Assembly (NCBI GenBank): GCA_022036555.1
Contig: CM039129.1
Location: forward strand, 36,424,051 to 36,488,050
DNA from: Microstegium vimineum
Lineage: Eukaryota; Streptophyta; Magnoliopsida; Poales; Poaceae
Reading direction: 5' to 3'
Length of the DNA stretch: 64,000 bases
In this document: positions 41,974 through 53,139 of the stretch, piece after piece
How positions within the stretch are numbered: the stretch's first letter is position 1
Layout: every line of letters begins with the position of its first letter
Notes under the pieces: model-generated
Databases searched by the model: none
What the model was told of the DNA's origin: nothing
The model's input: the letters and a program-made list of their open reading frames with translations, nothing else
Translations under genes and position numbers: made by a program

Positions 41974-42111
41974 GTCTACAACACAAGAGTTAGCACATTG
42001 TCATTCAACTCACATCATGGGTTTTCATCAATTTTAGTTTCTTCCTTGGAAACACTTTTAGCAAGAATTTCATGGTCTTTCTTAAGTTTCTCATGATTTT
42101 GACAAAGTATC

Positions 42112-42827
42112 TCATGAGTCAATTTTAAAGTCTCTAGTTTGCATACAAAAGAACCAAGCAAGTTTTCGGATGATGATATGAGATTTCTTTAAAATGCGGT
42201 TTTCATGCTCCATGCTTTCAATTTTAGTTTCGGCTTGTTCCAACATGAGCGTCATGCCCTTAAGAACAACCACAAGCTCATCATAAGAATAGGCATGATC
42301 AACTACATCACCATTCGATACCTTTGTGTCACCTTGTGACATGGAGTGATGTGGTGAAGTAGAGGAGCTTGTGATAGCACAATCATCAATTGAGCATGAA
42401 TCATCATTGCCACCAAGTGTGCATGAAGTGTCATCATTGATAGCAACACTTGGAGTATCAACATCAACATCCTTTGGCTCATCTACCTTGAACTTTCCAT
42501 CAACCCAAGTGGAAGCATCACCGAAGGTGGTCTTGATGGATTCCCAAATCTCATGAGCGGTTCCTTGGTAGTTTATATTTGTCATCAAATCGAACTTTAG
42601 TGAATCTAATAAACAACAACATGCTTTGGCATCAAGTTTATAAACAATCAATTGAGCTTTGGTGAGATTTTTATGATCCAAGACGTGAGATAAGCCACTA
42701 GTGACCACCCACCAAAACTTAGGACCTTTTGCACGAAAGTGATTAAGCATATGTTGTTTCATTTTGCAAAGTTAGTGCCATCGAAGATATATGGTTCGCA
42801 ACCATCAACCAACCCACTAGTTGCCAT
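42112..42827 (-). pseudogene. Copia-like (UBN2) gag of the non-autonomous element
   Basis: The gag start is the ATG at 42825-42827 (MATSGLVDGCEPYIFDG). A one-base loss near 42762 shifts the frame, and the rest (residues including FWWVVTSGLSHVL and AKACCCLLDSLKFDLMTN) continues in another frame to 42112. The UBN2/gag_2 character is clear from the HEIWESIKTTFGDAS segment. The primer-binding site lies just upstream. Confidence 0.75.
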
Positions 42828-42886
42828 CCTTTTACTCTCGGGACGGTTAAGCCCACTCAAATGAGAGACCAAGCTCTGATACCACT

Positions 42887-45800
42887 TGTAGGATTGAGAT
42901 GGCCGACTAGAGGGGGGTGAATAGTCGTTTTCAATTATTATTGCTAAACTTGTAAGCTTGAGACAACCAAATCAACTAGACACTCTCACTAGCCTCGATT
43001 TTACTAGAGATGCTCTTTGCCTTCCTCCGGCGGGGATGAGCTCAATAGCCCCTCACAAAGCTGACTTCGAAGCACCGCACAATGATTCTTGCGTGCTTCA
43101 CGAAGACATAATCACCAAGCCGTCTAGGAACCGGCAAGCTCCAAGAGTAACAAGTAACCACACCCACACGATGATCACCTAGTTCCACAAGCAATCTCTC
43201 ATGCAAAGATCCGCACTAGTGAAGCACACTCACTCTCCAAATATTGCCCTCAAGCAAGGAATATGAGAGGAGGTGCTAGGTGGGAGCTCTCTTCAAGTGT
43301 ATGCTGTTAAAATGGCCAAGAGACCCTCCCCCAACCGGCCAACCAAGTTTATATAGAGGAGCCCTAAAAACTAGCCGTTATTGCTCTGAAACGTGATTCG
43401 CGGATAGTCCGTAGTACAAAGCTCGGACAGTCCGCCGTTCACTCAACTAGCCGTTGCATTCAATCTGGGCACTCGCGGACAGTCCGGCATAGAAGCCCAG
43501 ACAGTCCGCCATTGTAAAACGGCTCCCCAAACAGAATAACAACACTTCTGTTGGCTGGCGAAAACTGACCGTCGGATAGTCCACCAGGACAGCTCGGACA
43601 GTTCGCCGTACGGATCTGTCCCTCTGGACAGAAAGTCCAGCAACTCTGTTGCTCACCGCAATTAGCCGGCAGACAGTCCGCCACACAAGGCGCGGACAAT
43701 CCGCTGTTCAAATGTAAAAACAGAGACAGATTCTGCTCAATCTGTTTTCCTTCTTCGGATCAGCCGGCGGACAGTCTGCCACCAGGGCGCGGACAGTCCG
43801 CCAGTGCCCAGTAAGAACTCATATCCAAGCACCTTTTTCACCTATGCTTTGGCATATGAAATCAATTATCATATCAACTTCCAAAGCATATCCAAGTTAG
43901 TCCTAGGTGCTCTCTAAGTCATATGTTAAACCACTAATCGTATCTCACACGTTAGAGCTCACAAGTGGCACTAGATAACCGCAATGCAAAGCATGTTTAC
44001 CCCCCTTTATAGTACGGCTATCTATCTTAAATCCGGCCATCTTAATCTTCTCTAAATCATCATATGGCCGGTGAAATGAAACAACCTATGTTCCATACCT
44101 TTGCCTTGCATAGAAGTAAGATTCACCATTTGATCCTTGCAAAGGCTTTGATTGACATCTTTATCAAGCCACTTGATATAATCAATGAATCTTTGGCTTG
44201 ATATTCATAGATGATGTAGATCACTCAAACCATCACATAGACTTCAAGTCAATCAACCTTAGACACTTGCTCTTCACCGTTGCTTCGGTCCTTTGGAGCC
44301 AATCCCACTAGCTTTCCCTTCACCTATCGCCTTCGGTCCATCGGTGCCAAGCCACACTAGCTTGCCCTTCACCTTCGGTCCATCGGTGCCAAGCCACACT
44401 AGCTTGCCCTTCACCATTGCGTCGCAACCGGTCCGTCGCAGCCAAGTCTTGCTTCGGTCTTCACTTGCTTGCTATGCTTGATTTGAACAATCCAACATAC
44501 TTGCAATATAATCCGATGTCAATAATCATCTCATATTGTGATCTATAACCAATGTCACACCCCAAAATTTTATATTTTTGGTTGTGCTTAGAAAACACTA
44601 AATAAGATAAATGATTTTAATGTTGATATAAAATTTTCCAAAATTAGTTTTAGTTTGCACAAATTTAGTATAGGAAAAGTGAATTTATAAAGTTTTCTAA
44701 ATTAATTTGACAGACTTTCATTGTTATGGTGTTTGTTTTTTGCTTGTCTTGGTGCATGTGAGTATGTAAAGTTTTTTAAATCGCGATTAGTAAATCGTTT
44801 ATCGGTCTCTAGCTCCTCTCTGCCTTCTTTATAATCAAACTCCTGCTCTCATGATCTTAATCGTTTCAATTCAAGGTTCTCACTATTGTTTTTCTTCAGC
44901 TCTAAATCATCCCTTGAGTTCACCAATCATCAACATATCTCTAAAACCTTCCCATAAATTTTTCTGGCTTTTTCCGGAATCCTTTCCCATTTTTTCCGTG
45001 AGCGTAATATAATTTTTAGATGCTTCAACATATCTTTTCATGAGCTCCAAATACTTTATTTGGGTTCATTATGTTCAAAAGTGTCTCCAAAAATTTTCTC
45101 TGAATTTTCGGAGCCATCGGAGTATTTTTCGTGGCTTAAATATTAATTCTAGACTTTTCTGGAATTATTTTACTCATGAAAATAATTTATTCCGAAATTA
45201 AATAATAAATATCTCAATTCTCCACCAGCCCTCAAAGCCCATGTGCAATAATGCTTATAGATCACAAAAACCCAAGCATTTATTTACTAATGGGCTTTGA
45301 TGGTTAATTTGGCCCGTTAGTAAATGTGGAGGTGCACCATCAATTAGTACCATATTGCTAGTTGATGTTGAGTTGGAGAGTCTTCCTCCCTATAAATATG
45401 TACCCATCCCTTGGCCGAAGCATATCACATCTGCTGCAAGAGAAGCCCCTAGTTTGGGAAATCTCTCATGTAGTAAATTATATTTTGTTTTCTCTCTTCT
45501 TGTCATATCGCGAACTTCGGCTAGCTTTTCTGATGAACTTCGACGTCCTTCGCTAATTCTTACCATCATGAGGTTCGTCTCGTTTTTCTCTTCATCATGT
45601 TGTCTTCCTTTAATCGAATCCATCGACGTTTATAGTTTCCCGTTCTGCTGTCTTCCTTTAATCGAATCCATCGACGTGTATAGTTTCCCGTTCTTTTTCG
45701 TTTCTCCTGTCTGCCTTTCCGGTGACAAGCTTCCATGGCCGATCCTCTCGGTTCGTCGTCTCCGGCCACTGGTGTCCCCCTCGGTCCCAGCCGTGCACGT

Positions 45801-48159
45801 GCATCAGGCCCCTCTTCCCCACCGCCACGGGACCCGCGCCCTGCACCCATCTGCACCTCACCTGTTGCACCCTGCAGTTCCCGAGAGAAGCCAGGCAGCA
45901 GCCCGAGAGAAGCCAGGAAGCAGCCCCGGCGGTGTTTCTTGCCTGCTCGGAGGATCCCTTGTGCAGGCGGTCCTCTGCCCCACGGGCGGGCCCCACTACG
46001 CTGGTTGGCTGGCCAAGGCTGAGGCCCTTGCCTCTCCTTCACCCCAGCAACACGTCTCCCCAATGGCTGCTGCTCTGTACGTGCAAGAAGAAACAAGATG
46101 AACCGAGGTCCAAGACAACTTAATTACAAGTTTGTCATTCAATCTTTTAATCCTCGCCGTTTTCTTGTTTTAGCCCCGTTTTAATCCGTACAAGTTGCGT
46201 TAGAACCGTGTCGTTGTGCTCTTTGTAGTAGTGTTTATGGTTTTCATGTAACTTAATTATAAATTTTCGTTAATCTAAATATTAATTTAATTAATGTTTA
46301 ATCAATAGCTTTTAAATTAATTAAAGCAAGTTAGGTTTAATTCCTTTTTGCACCATTTAAATTGCATTTAATTTATGTTGTCATGATCTATATGTTAGTT
46401 GTAATGTTTATCATGTCACGTAACTTTATATATATAGTTAAATATAAAATTATTAATATACTTGCAACTAGTTTAATAGATTATATGATCATGTTTATAA
46501 ATAAATTCAATTAGTTTAATTTGGTTTTCATAATAAATTATGATTATGTCCAAACTGAATTAATACTTCTCATATAGTTTTCTTATTTAACATCAACCAA
46601 GCTTGTAGTTATTTCTTAAATATAATAAAACTTACAATAGTTGTTTCTTTTAACAATAGTTTCGTAATCGGCGTTTCTTGCGTTCTCTCGACCGTAGTAC
46701 CGATCTACCTTTTGTATGTCGCTTTCCCTTGTTGGTGTATTGTTCTTAGTAGTTTCTATTTGTTGTTGGTATATTGTCTATGTGTGGTGTTTGCTACGAG
46801 TAGAACGAGAACCGCTTGTGAGCGTTGAAGAGGGAAAGGTGATGACCCGAAGTTGATGGTGTTAGAGTTGAGCAAGTGTTTAAGGCAAGTATAACATGGG
46901 ATCTTCCTTGTTGTCCTATTCACCTTAATCACCATTTATCATATGCATGTGTCTACCTTGTTACCTGTAAGGATTTCCTAGATATTTGTTATCTTGTGCC
47001 TTGTCACCGTGGGAAGATTGCATTGGGTAGATTAAAGCTAGTGCTCATAAAGAATAACCATGATCTTGTAACTTGACTAATGATATATGCAATAACAATA
47101 AAAGATGACTTTTTAGCAACGTGGACTATAGGTGGAACAACAGTCACCTCAACCTGTGTTCTTACTCATAGGGATATTTCTGTAAGTAGATTACCCCAGG
47201 ACTTACAGTGCAACCACAAGCTATATGGCTCTGGCTTGACTCAGTATTGGAATTCTACTGGTTTGTGGCAACTTACCCGAAAGGGCGTAAGAGGGGCTCA
47301 CCTTAGTGCCCTCGTAAGAGGGGTAGCACTAACCATTGAGGAAACGTATAGCGGGTTGTTACCTACCAGTGGAACCTGTGAATGGTATCGTAGTGTACCC
47401 TGCTCCACTTCCTTGGTAGAGGTGATGGCATATGGGGATCATGACTTGTGGGTAAAGATGTACGACCTCTGCAGAGTGTAAAACTATTATAATAGCTGTG
47501 CTCACAGTCAAGAGTGGCTTGGGCTCCTTACTGTGTGATGTCCTTATGTCATAGCTCATCAGTTGTTATTTGCTATTGATTATTGTTACTTGTTCATATA
47601 AGCATTATATCTTGTTCACTTGATCATGTGGTTATTTGGGGCTTATGTTGAACTTGATGCTACTCAATTGCTAAAACTATGACTTATTAAAAGCTGATGC
47701 AGTTAAACCCGTGTCTATCCACTTGAGCCTCATAAACCCCATGTTATCTTGTTGAGTACGACATGTACATACGCTTGCTTTACTTTTCAATATTTTGGAT
47801 AAAAATCCTGGATGGGTAACAGAAGATGGATCTAGTGAGTTCTCTAAGAAGTGCTAGGCGTATGCAACCCCCAGTCAACTGTCCCTGTGAAGCTGGAGCT
47901 TGAAGAAAGTTTAGTAATCGTTCCGCTATACTTTGACGTAAGTGTTAATGTATCTATGTTTTCTCTATATAACATTGATTTTGATATTATTCTTTTCTGT
48001 TGTTGTATGTGTGGACTTCCTGGGCACACATATGATGATCCTGGTTTTGTTCTTAAAACCGGGTGTGACAACCAATGTCCTTCACACACTCAAATGAAAG
48101 GTTAGATCACACGTGTTGTCATTAATTACCAAAATCCAAGGATAGGCCTCGACCTTTCA
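42887..48159 (-). repeat. 5' LTR of the non-autonomous element, split by a solo LTR
   Basis: Matches the left LTR except for a deletion of about 350 bp near its left end (at about 42950) and the insertion of a 3.5-kb solo LTR at 44553-48070. It holds the same GGACAGTCCGCC motif cluster (43400-43800). Confidence 0.9.
44553..48070 (+). mobile_element. Solo LTR (3518 bp) with TSD ACCAA
   Basis: Starts TGTCACACCCCAAAATTTTA and ends AACCGGGTGTGACA, flanked by ACCAA at 44548-44552 and 48071-48075. Removing it together with one ACCAA restores the sequence seen in the partner LTR near 37292. A TATA box (CTATAAATATG, about 45391) gives plus orientation. A 48-bp direct repeat occurs at about 45600-45697 (TCTTCCTTTAATCGAATCC...). 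It lacks any gag or pol, as expected of a solo LTR. The GC-rich block at 45720-46090 opens several meaningless frames. Confidence 0.9.
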
Positions 48160-50550
48160 CCCCAACCGCCATACCTCTTCCCCACGTGTTGGATCACCAC
48201 CATCCATGCCTTGGTCGGTTTCTAAGTCGGTTGGATCCAAGAGTGGAGGATGAAAGGCCTTTGATCGCTGACGTGGCGCTGGAGTAGCCCCTACTCCACC
48301 TCCTACTATAAATAGACGGTCACATCCCCCTCTCTAAACATGAAGAAGAAGCCTACAAGCTCTATTCCTTAGATTGTTCTAGGAGTTAGTCTAGTGTGGG
48401 AGTTAGAGTTGAGTCGAGCTGTGCTCGGGATTTCCGGAGTTGTCTTCTAGAGAGTCTGGTATAACTCTTGTATCTTTCCTTCTTTGTAAGACTTTACCTT
48501 TGTCAATATATATCTTTTCTCTCTACTTTAATTAGTATTTACTTTGAGCATTTATATACTAGATATAGTCTTGCTATATGCTTTTGCTCTTTAATAGACT
48601 TCACACCCATAGTCTGTGATCCTTGTGACCTTTCCTGTATGCGATCATTGCCTGTCATAGGGTACTTTGATTATAGATCGTAGTCAAAGTAGTAAGTTGT
48701 GTGTAAGCGTGGTGCTTATACATCATCTTATCCTTGGTTATCGCTTGCTGCACGGATTGTTTGTGGTAGCTAGCAAGAGGTGACAACCTTGTCTAGTCTT
48801 TGTATTCCACCACGTGTTCTTAGGCAAGTTCTTAAAAGGTAAGGCTCTCGTAAGAAGAGGGCGCGGTCTGGTAGGAGTTTTGTCCTCCTACTGATCTATC
48901 CCCTCGCCTAGCATACTTGTATTGAGGAGGCAAACTATAGTGCCTAGACTAGTTATTTAGCTAAGTATATTGAAGTAGAGTGAAGTACATAGGAGTCCCT
49001 TTACTCTTCTCGTTTTCCTCCCACCTAGCTAATCTCTGAGGTCCGTTCTAAGTATCCTTTACCGTAGCTTCTTCATTCATCAATCCCTTCCTATCACATT
49101 TATCGTTTACCCCTCTATACTAGTTGGTACAAAGTTAAGGTGCTCTCTAGGATCTCTCTAATTATCATTTCTATCCAGCTTTCCCTTGGGATAAAATAAA
49201 TTATGATACCTTGGAATACTCCTTGGTGAAGTGCTACAACGATATAATCTGTGCGCTTGCGGATTTATCCAATAGTCATAAGAAATACCAACAGTGCTCT
49301 CGGTGCTCGGCGCGGCGAAGGCAGAGCGGCGAGAGAGCGAGTGAGCATGAGGGTTTGCGAGTGCGAGAGGGAGAGGGGATGTAGGCTCTCTCTCTGGCGT
49401 GGTCATGGCCGAGCGGTGCGGCCGGTGGGGGCCTCGACGCGACGACGACAGTGCAGCAGTGGGTGCAGCGGCGCTGCGGAGCTCCCCCTCTCTAAACTTG
49501 ATTGCGCTCTTGGTCCTGGCGCCTTTAGCGCGGATACGCGCTCGAGTGCGAGCGTGACCGGGCGTGGATGCGGTCGGGGCTGCTGGCGCTGCGGCGACGC
49601 GACGGCGAGGTGATGGCACGGCGCGGCGCTGTCCTCTGCGCATGCAGAGGCGGTGAGTGGCGTGCAGCGTGGTCAGCGTAGTGCTGCAGCGAGCGGCACG
49701 CGGCTACTGGCGAGTCGGCGGTGTACGGTAGTGGCATTGCGCCACGCGGCGTGGCTGCCGGCGTACGGCGCGGCCGCTGGTGTGGGAGCGCGCGTGCGGG
49801 TGCGGGCGTGCGCTGGTGGGAGCTGTGGCAAGGCCGAGTGGGCCGAAAGGGTGGACCCGGCCCATCTCAGGTATGTTTCCCTTTTTCATTTTTCTTTTAT
49901 TTATTTTAAACTAAATTTGATTCAAATCTGTTTTAAAAACTCAAAACTAGGATTTGAAAGTTAAACCAAGGTTGTTCATAATATTATCATCCACATTTTT
50001 CATGTAGGTCATATTTTCTGAAAACTCTTATTTTAAAAGATTGCATTTTAAAACAAATTAAACCATATTTAAGGGAAAAGAATTACTTTAACTTTTAATA
50101 AGGAAACTAAACTTAATTAATCAAGTTTAATTAAAGCAATAGCATATAACTCCTATTCAATTCTAATTTCATAAATAAACAAAACACACACATGAGATGA
50201 TGCCATATGCAAATATGAATGCAATGCAATGCTTATGCTTAGGGCTAATGATGATCCTAATGCAAGCTTGACACAGGGTGTCACATTGTTGCCAGCTGCC
50301 GTCGCCGCCCTGGCCCTTCATGCCTCCCCGTGAACCCTTGGAAGGGGCGCCGGAAGGAGCGTCGGAAGTGGAGGAATGGCACTCGGTAGATGTGCAGTTA
50401 GAGCCGGAGGCGGCTACCATAGCGGAGGCCGTTCTTGAGGGAGAGCATCTCGTGCGCCCTGGAGAAGGAGGGCAACACAGTGGCATTGGCGATGTTGTTG
50501 GCGGTGGTGCTGAAACGCGGATTGAGACCGCGGAGGAGACTAAGGAAGAG

Positions 50551-51048
50551 CTACTTGTCGTTAATGGTTTCGCGGACGTCTCGAAGGGTAGCGTCGTTGA
50601 CCTTGATCTTCTGGTAGTACTCGTCGATCATCGAGTCGCCCAGCTTTAGGGAGTGAAACTCCACAAGCAGGAAGACGGCCCGGGGTGCGCGGTTGGAGTG
50701 GAACAGGGCTTCGATTGCCACCCACGGCTCGCAGGCGGTCTTGTTCTCGTCGGTGATGGCCAAATCAAGAACTGAGTCATCGACGGTGTTCAGGATCCAA
50801 CCGTGGATAGTGCATTCGGCAATTGGCCATGATGGATCATAAGTAGGGGGAGCAGCATACTCGTTGATGTGTGGGAGGACACTAAATTTTCCACACAGAG
50901 CCTTGAAGAAGGAAGCCCACTTGGTGAAGTTGGGATTCTTCATCTCCAGAGTCACCGGGATGTGAGTCTTCACGTTGACGGCGGTGTAGGGGTGGATGAG
51001 CACAGCCTGCGGTGCCGCGGCAGTGGAGCCGTCAGCGTTGACAGACAT
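50551..51048 (-). pseudogene. Copia gag, N-terminal part
   Basis: Minus-strand frame of 165 residues starting MSVNADGSTAAAPQ. It shows the copia gag pattern (IPVTLEMKNPNFTKWASFFK; AWEAIEALFHSN-like, VEFHSLKLGDSMIDEYYQKI). The Gly-rich C-terminal linker continues across the solo-LTR insertion at 24.6/50.29 kb and has two in-frame stops on the left side. The primer-binding site lies about 130 bp upstream. Confidence 0.85.
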
Positions 51049-51402
51049 GTCGACTAGCTAGGTGGTGTGGTGCATCGCAGGGAGAAGGGTGGATGGCGGC
51101 GTCGGAGTTCAGCCGCCAAGGAAAGGTGGAGAAGAGAGAGGAGCGGAAGCAGAAGCCGGGATCTGATTGATCACGCGGTCTATGATACCATGTAGAATAG
51201 AACAGAGAGATAGGGAAACACCACACACCCAACATGGGGGGTGACCTTCATATATATAGCCAATATGGTAGGGTGTGCATGCATGTACATGCTTTACATA
51301 ACAGGTGCTAATCACACTGATTATGTGGTTGCCTATTATATACTTGTCTAATATACACTTGCCTAATATATCTATAATTGATATATGGTTTATGTATGTT
51401 AG

Positions 51403-51960
51403 GGATTCATGAAACTTGCGAGTCCACGTAACATTGGGGTGAAAGAAATTGGGAAATTAAATGAGAAGCCATTCCAAGCTGCTTGCGCTACAAAGCTACC
51501 TACTAAAGAAGCTGAAGCGGCAGCCTCTAGATTGTACTCTGCATGGGAGAAATTGCTCGATGACCCAAACTGGAAGCCCTCCATGATAGGTGCAGTTGGC
51601 AGTGATTATCAGGTAGCCCATTTGTCAATATCACATGTTACTTTGTAGCTTGTGTAGTTGTGTGTTGAAAATCCTAATAAGCATACACTTACCCACCATT
51701 TTCGGGTTTAGGATGAGGTAACAGGTTTTGATGATGAGAAGCCGCAAGAGTTGAGGATCGGAGGGAATGGGGGGAAGACCCCTACAAGTCTGTTGTTGAT
51801 ACACTAGTAGAGAGGAAAGAGTACAACTTTGATGGGACATTAGCCTATGATCTTTGGAATTACAAGGAAGGAAGGAATGCCACTCTTGGAGAATGCATTG
51901 ACTACCTTCTTTATCATGTGAAACAAGTCACCATCCTCCGCCGCAAGTGTTGCAAGCCAG
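51403..51960 (+). pseudogene. Decayed XH-domain paralogue (two exons)
   Basis: Exon 51403-51612 (after TATGTTAG, ending ATTATCAG before GTAGCC) encodes NIGVKEIGKLNEKPFQAACA and continues to DPNWKPSMIG, the first half of an XH domain. Exon 51712-51960 encodes the second half (LAYDLWNYKEGRNATLGECI, DYLLYHVK), but a one-base frameshift near 51757 separates its start from its end. Splice-site positions match the intact gene at 16747 and 17065. Sequence differs a good deal from the intact XH protein, so this is an older paralogue. Upstream exons are lost or displaced by the transposon nest, and the last exon is not identified. Confidence 0.85.
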
Positions 51961-52320
51961 GTATAATGTCAGGGATTATATGAATTATTATTGATCATTT
52001 GGTGACGGGCATTTGTCACGGGCTCACGTCTTAATAATGTTAGCATGTTTTCCTTGTGGGACTGACATTTGTTAATGTATCGCTGCTTCTGACTCGGAGC
52101 ATTAGGTTGTCCTCAGGCATTTTAGAATTAAGATGGAATTTCATTTGATTTATTGATTCATATGCAAATTCCTATGGCTTTTGCTACGGTACTACGGAAT
52201 GAATATGGATCGTCCATTTATTCCGATCCAACAGTCACGATCATCTATTACCTCCAGTATTTATTGAATTTTTATTTTATAAAAATAGGTTGCCGCCGTC
52301 GGCGAAGGAGCAGTCTTTCA
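51961..52320. other. AT-rich DNA, no gene
   Basis: Nothing recognised apart from likely 3' DNA of the XH paralogue and a TTACCTCC phrase at 52247 that reappears on the other side of the minisatellite (about 53167 and 53208). Confidence 0.4.
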
Positions 52321-52324
52321 TCAA

Positions 52325-53065
52325 CGACGTTAGCGGGGCAGTTCGTGGCGGCGGAGCCTCCCTCGGGCTACGTTGTCAAGGCGGCAACGCGTACGGAGCG
52401 TCGAGTGACGGCGTCAAGGCGACGTACGACGCGTCCAGCAACGGGGGCGTTCAGCGGCGGAGCCTCCGGATGGCTGCGGCGGCGTCGCCGTGGTCCGGCA
52501 GTGTCGAGCGGGGCAGTTCGTGGCGGCGGAGCCTCCCTCGGGCTGCGTCGTCCAGACGGCAGCGCGTATGGAGCGTCGAGTGGCGGCGTCAAGGCGACGT
52601 ACGCGTCCAGCAGCAGGGGCGTCCGGCGACGGAGCCTCCGGATGGCTGCGGCGGCGGCGCCGTGGTCCGGCAATGGGGGCGTCCAGCGGCGGAGCCTCCG
52701 GATGGCTGCGGCGGCGTCGCCGTGGTCCGGCGGTGCCGAGCGGGGCAGTTCGTGGCGGCGGAGCCTCCCTCGGGCTACGTCGTCCAGGCGGCAGCGCGTA
52801 CGGAGCGTCGAGTGGCGGCGTCAAGGCTACGTACGCGTCCAGCAGCAGGGGCGTCCAGCGACGGAGCCTCCGGATGGCTGCGGCGGCGGCGCCGTGGTCC
52901 GGCGCCGAGCGGGGCAGTTCGTGGCGGCGGTGCCTCCCTCGGGTTGCGTCGTCCAGGCAGCAGCGCGTACGGAGCGTCGAGTGGCGGCGTCATGGACGTA
53001 CGACGCGTTCAACAGCGGGGCGTCCAGCGGTGGAGCCTCTGGATGGCTGCGGCGGCGTCATTACC
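52325..53065 (+). repeat. GC-rich higher-order minisatellite
   Basis: GCGGGGCAGTTCGTGGCGGC occurs at 52332, 52508, 52740 and 52909, so the unit length varies (176, 232, 169 bp). Within each unit the phrase GGAGCCTCCGGATGGCTGCG recurs, once twice in a unit (near 52630 and 52685). All three plus-strand frames and parts of the minus strand are open because stops are rare in this composition, so the long frames are not taken as genes. Confidence 0.85.
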
Positions 53066-53139
53066 GGCCACATTGTGTTTTATTTTTTGTTTTTTTATTC
53101 ATTAATTTATTTAGTGAATTATTAAGTTTAGAAAAAAAT

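Larger units (their letters stand above)
35289..48159 (-). mobile_element. Non-autonomous LTR retrotransposon with gag and an extra ORF, no pol
   Basis: LTRs (plus-strand view TGTAGGATCGAGATGG ... CGACCTTTCA) lie at 35289-37389 and 42887-48159. Flanks are C-runs (CCCC), consistent with a 4-5 bp duplication in a C tract. Orientation is minus: the primer-binding site (complement of AAGCTCTGATACCAC, tRNA-iMet type) is at 42871-42885 beside the right LTR, and the polypurine tract (complement of TCTCCCCCTTTTT) at 37391-37403 beside the left LTR. The internal 5.5 kb has a copia-like gag and a second ORF but no protease, integrase or reverse transcriptase. Minus-strand TATA boxes occur in both LTRs (about 36099 and 43347). 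Confidence 0.9.
27710..49293 (+). mobile_element. Gypsy-type LTR retrotransposon, gag/protease only, interrupted
   Basis: Plus-strand element with a 1712-bp 5' LTR (27710-29421), internal region 29422-34709, and a 3' LTR (34710-49293) split by another element. The 5-bp TSD is GTGCT (27705-27709 and 49294-49298). The primer site just after the 5' LTR contains TGGCGCCGTTGCCGGGGA, as in Tat/Athila-type elements (tRNA-Asp). The polypurine tract precedes the 3' LTR (AAGCTTGGGGGGTCT). The internal region has gag and a retroviral-type protease but no reverse transcriptase, RNase H or integrase, so any mobility depended on other elements. Confidence 0.9.
34710..49293 (+). repeat. 3' LTR of the gypsy element, split by a nested element
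   Basis: The left part is 34710-35288 and the right part is about 48164-49293, where the TATA box TATAAATA (48307-48314) and the end CCAACA match the 5' LTR. The net length of about 1.71 kb equals the 5' LTR. The insertion point lies within a run of C after GGTTGGGT, as seen in the uninterrupted 5' LTR at about 28283. Confidence 0.9.
24608..50285 (-). mobile_element. Solo LTR (about 4.1 kb net) split by the gypsy element
   Basis: It starts TGTGGCAAAACCG and ends GGGTGTCACA, flanked by TTGTT on both sides (24603-24607 and 50286-50290). The sequence at 24608-27709 and 49299-50285 belongs to it; 27710-49298 is the gypsy element plus its target duplication. The minus orientation is suggested by the LTR-like ...GAGTACATTCCCGTACTCAG text at about 25085-25115 and by the TGTGACACCC start on the minus strand. 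GC-rich blocks at 26950-27705 and 49299-49870 give several long but meaningless frames. No internal region is present. Flanking copia gag sequence reads continuously across the TTGTT duplication. Confidence 0.75.
22005..51390 (-). mobile_element. Copia-type retrotransposon remnant hosting the nested insertions
   Basis: Minus-strand copia element whose remaining pieces are 22005-22674, 24543-24607 and about 50286-51390; everything between belongs to later insertions. From right to left it shows a short LTR (about 51193-51390, with a minus-strand TATA at about 51249), a tRNA-Met-like primer-binding site (complement of TCTATGATACCATG at about 51180-51193), a gag gene, and the start of the protease/GAG-pre-integrase region. 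Integrase, reverse transcriptase, RNase H and the other LTR are missing on the left. It sits immediately before XH exon 51403, in what was probably an intron. Confidence 0.75.

Noticed and set aside
45355..46101. 248-codon plus-strand frame with long overlapping frames on both strands
   Set aside because: Inside the 3.5-kb solo LTR, contains a duplicated 48-bp segment, and has no known domain; LTR leader DNA rather than a gene.
44553..48070. Reading TCACACC...GGTGTGA as inverted ends of a DNA transposon
   Set aside because: The match is only about 10 bp, the ends are TG...CA with a 5-bp duplication, and a TATA box lies inside; a solo LTR explains it better.
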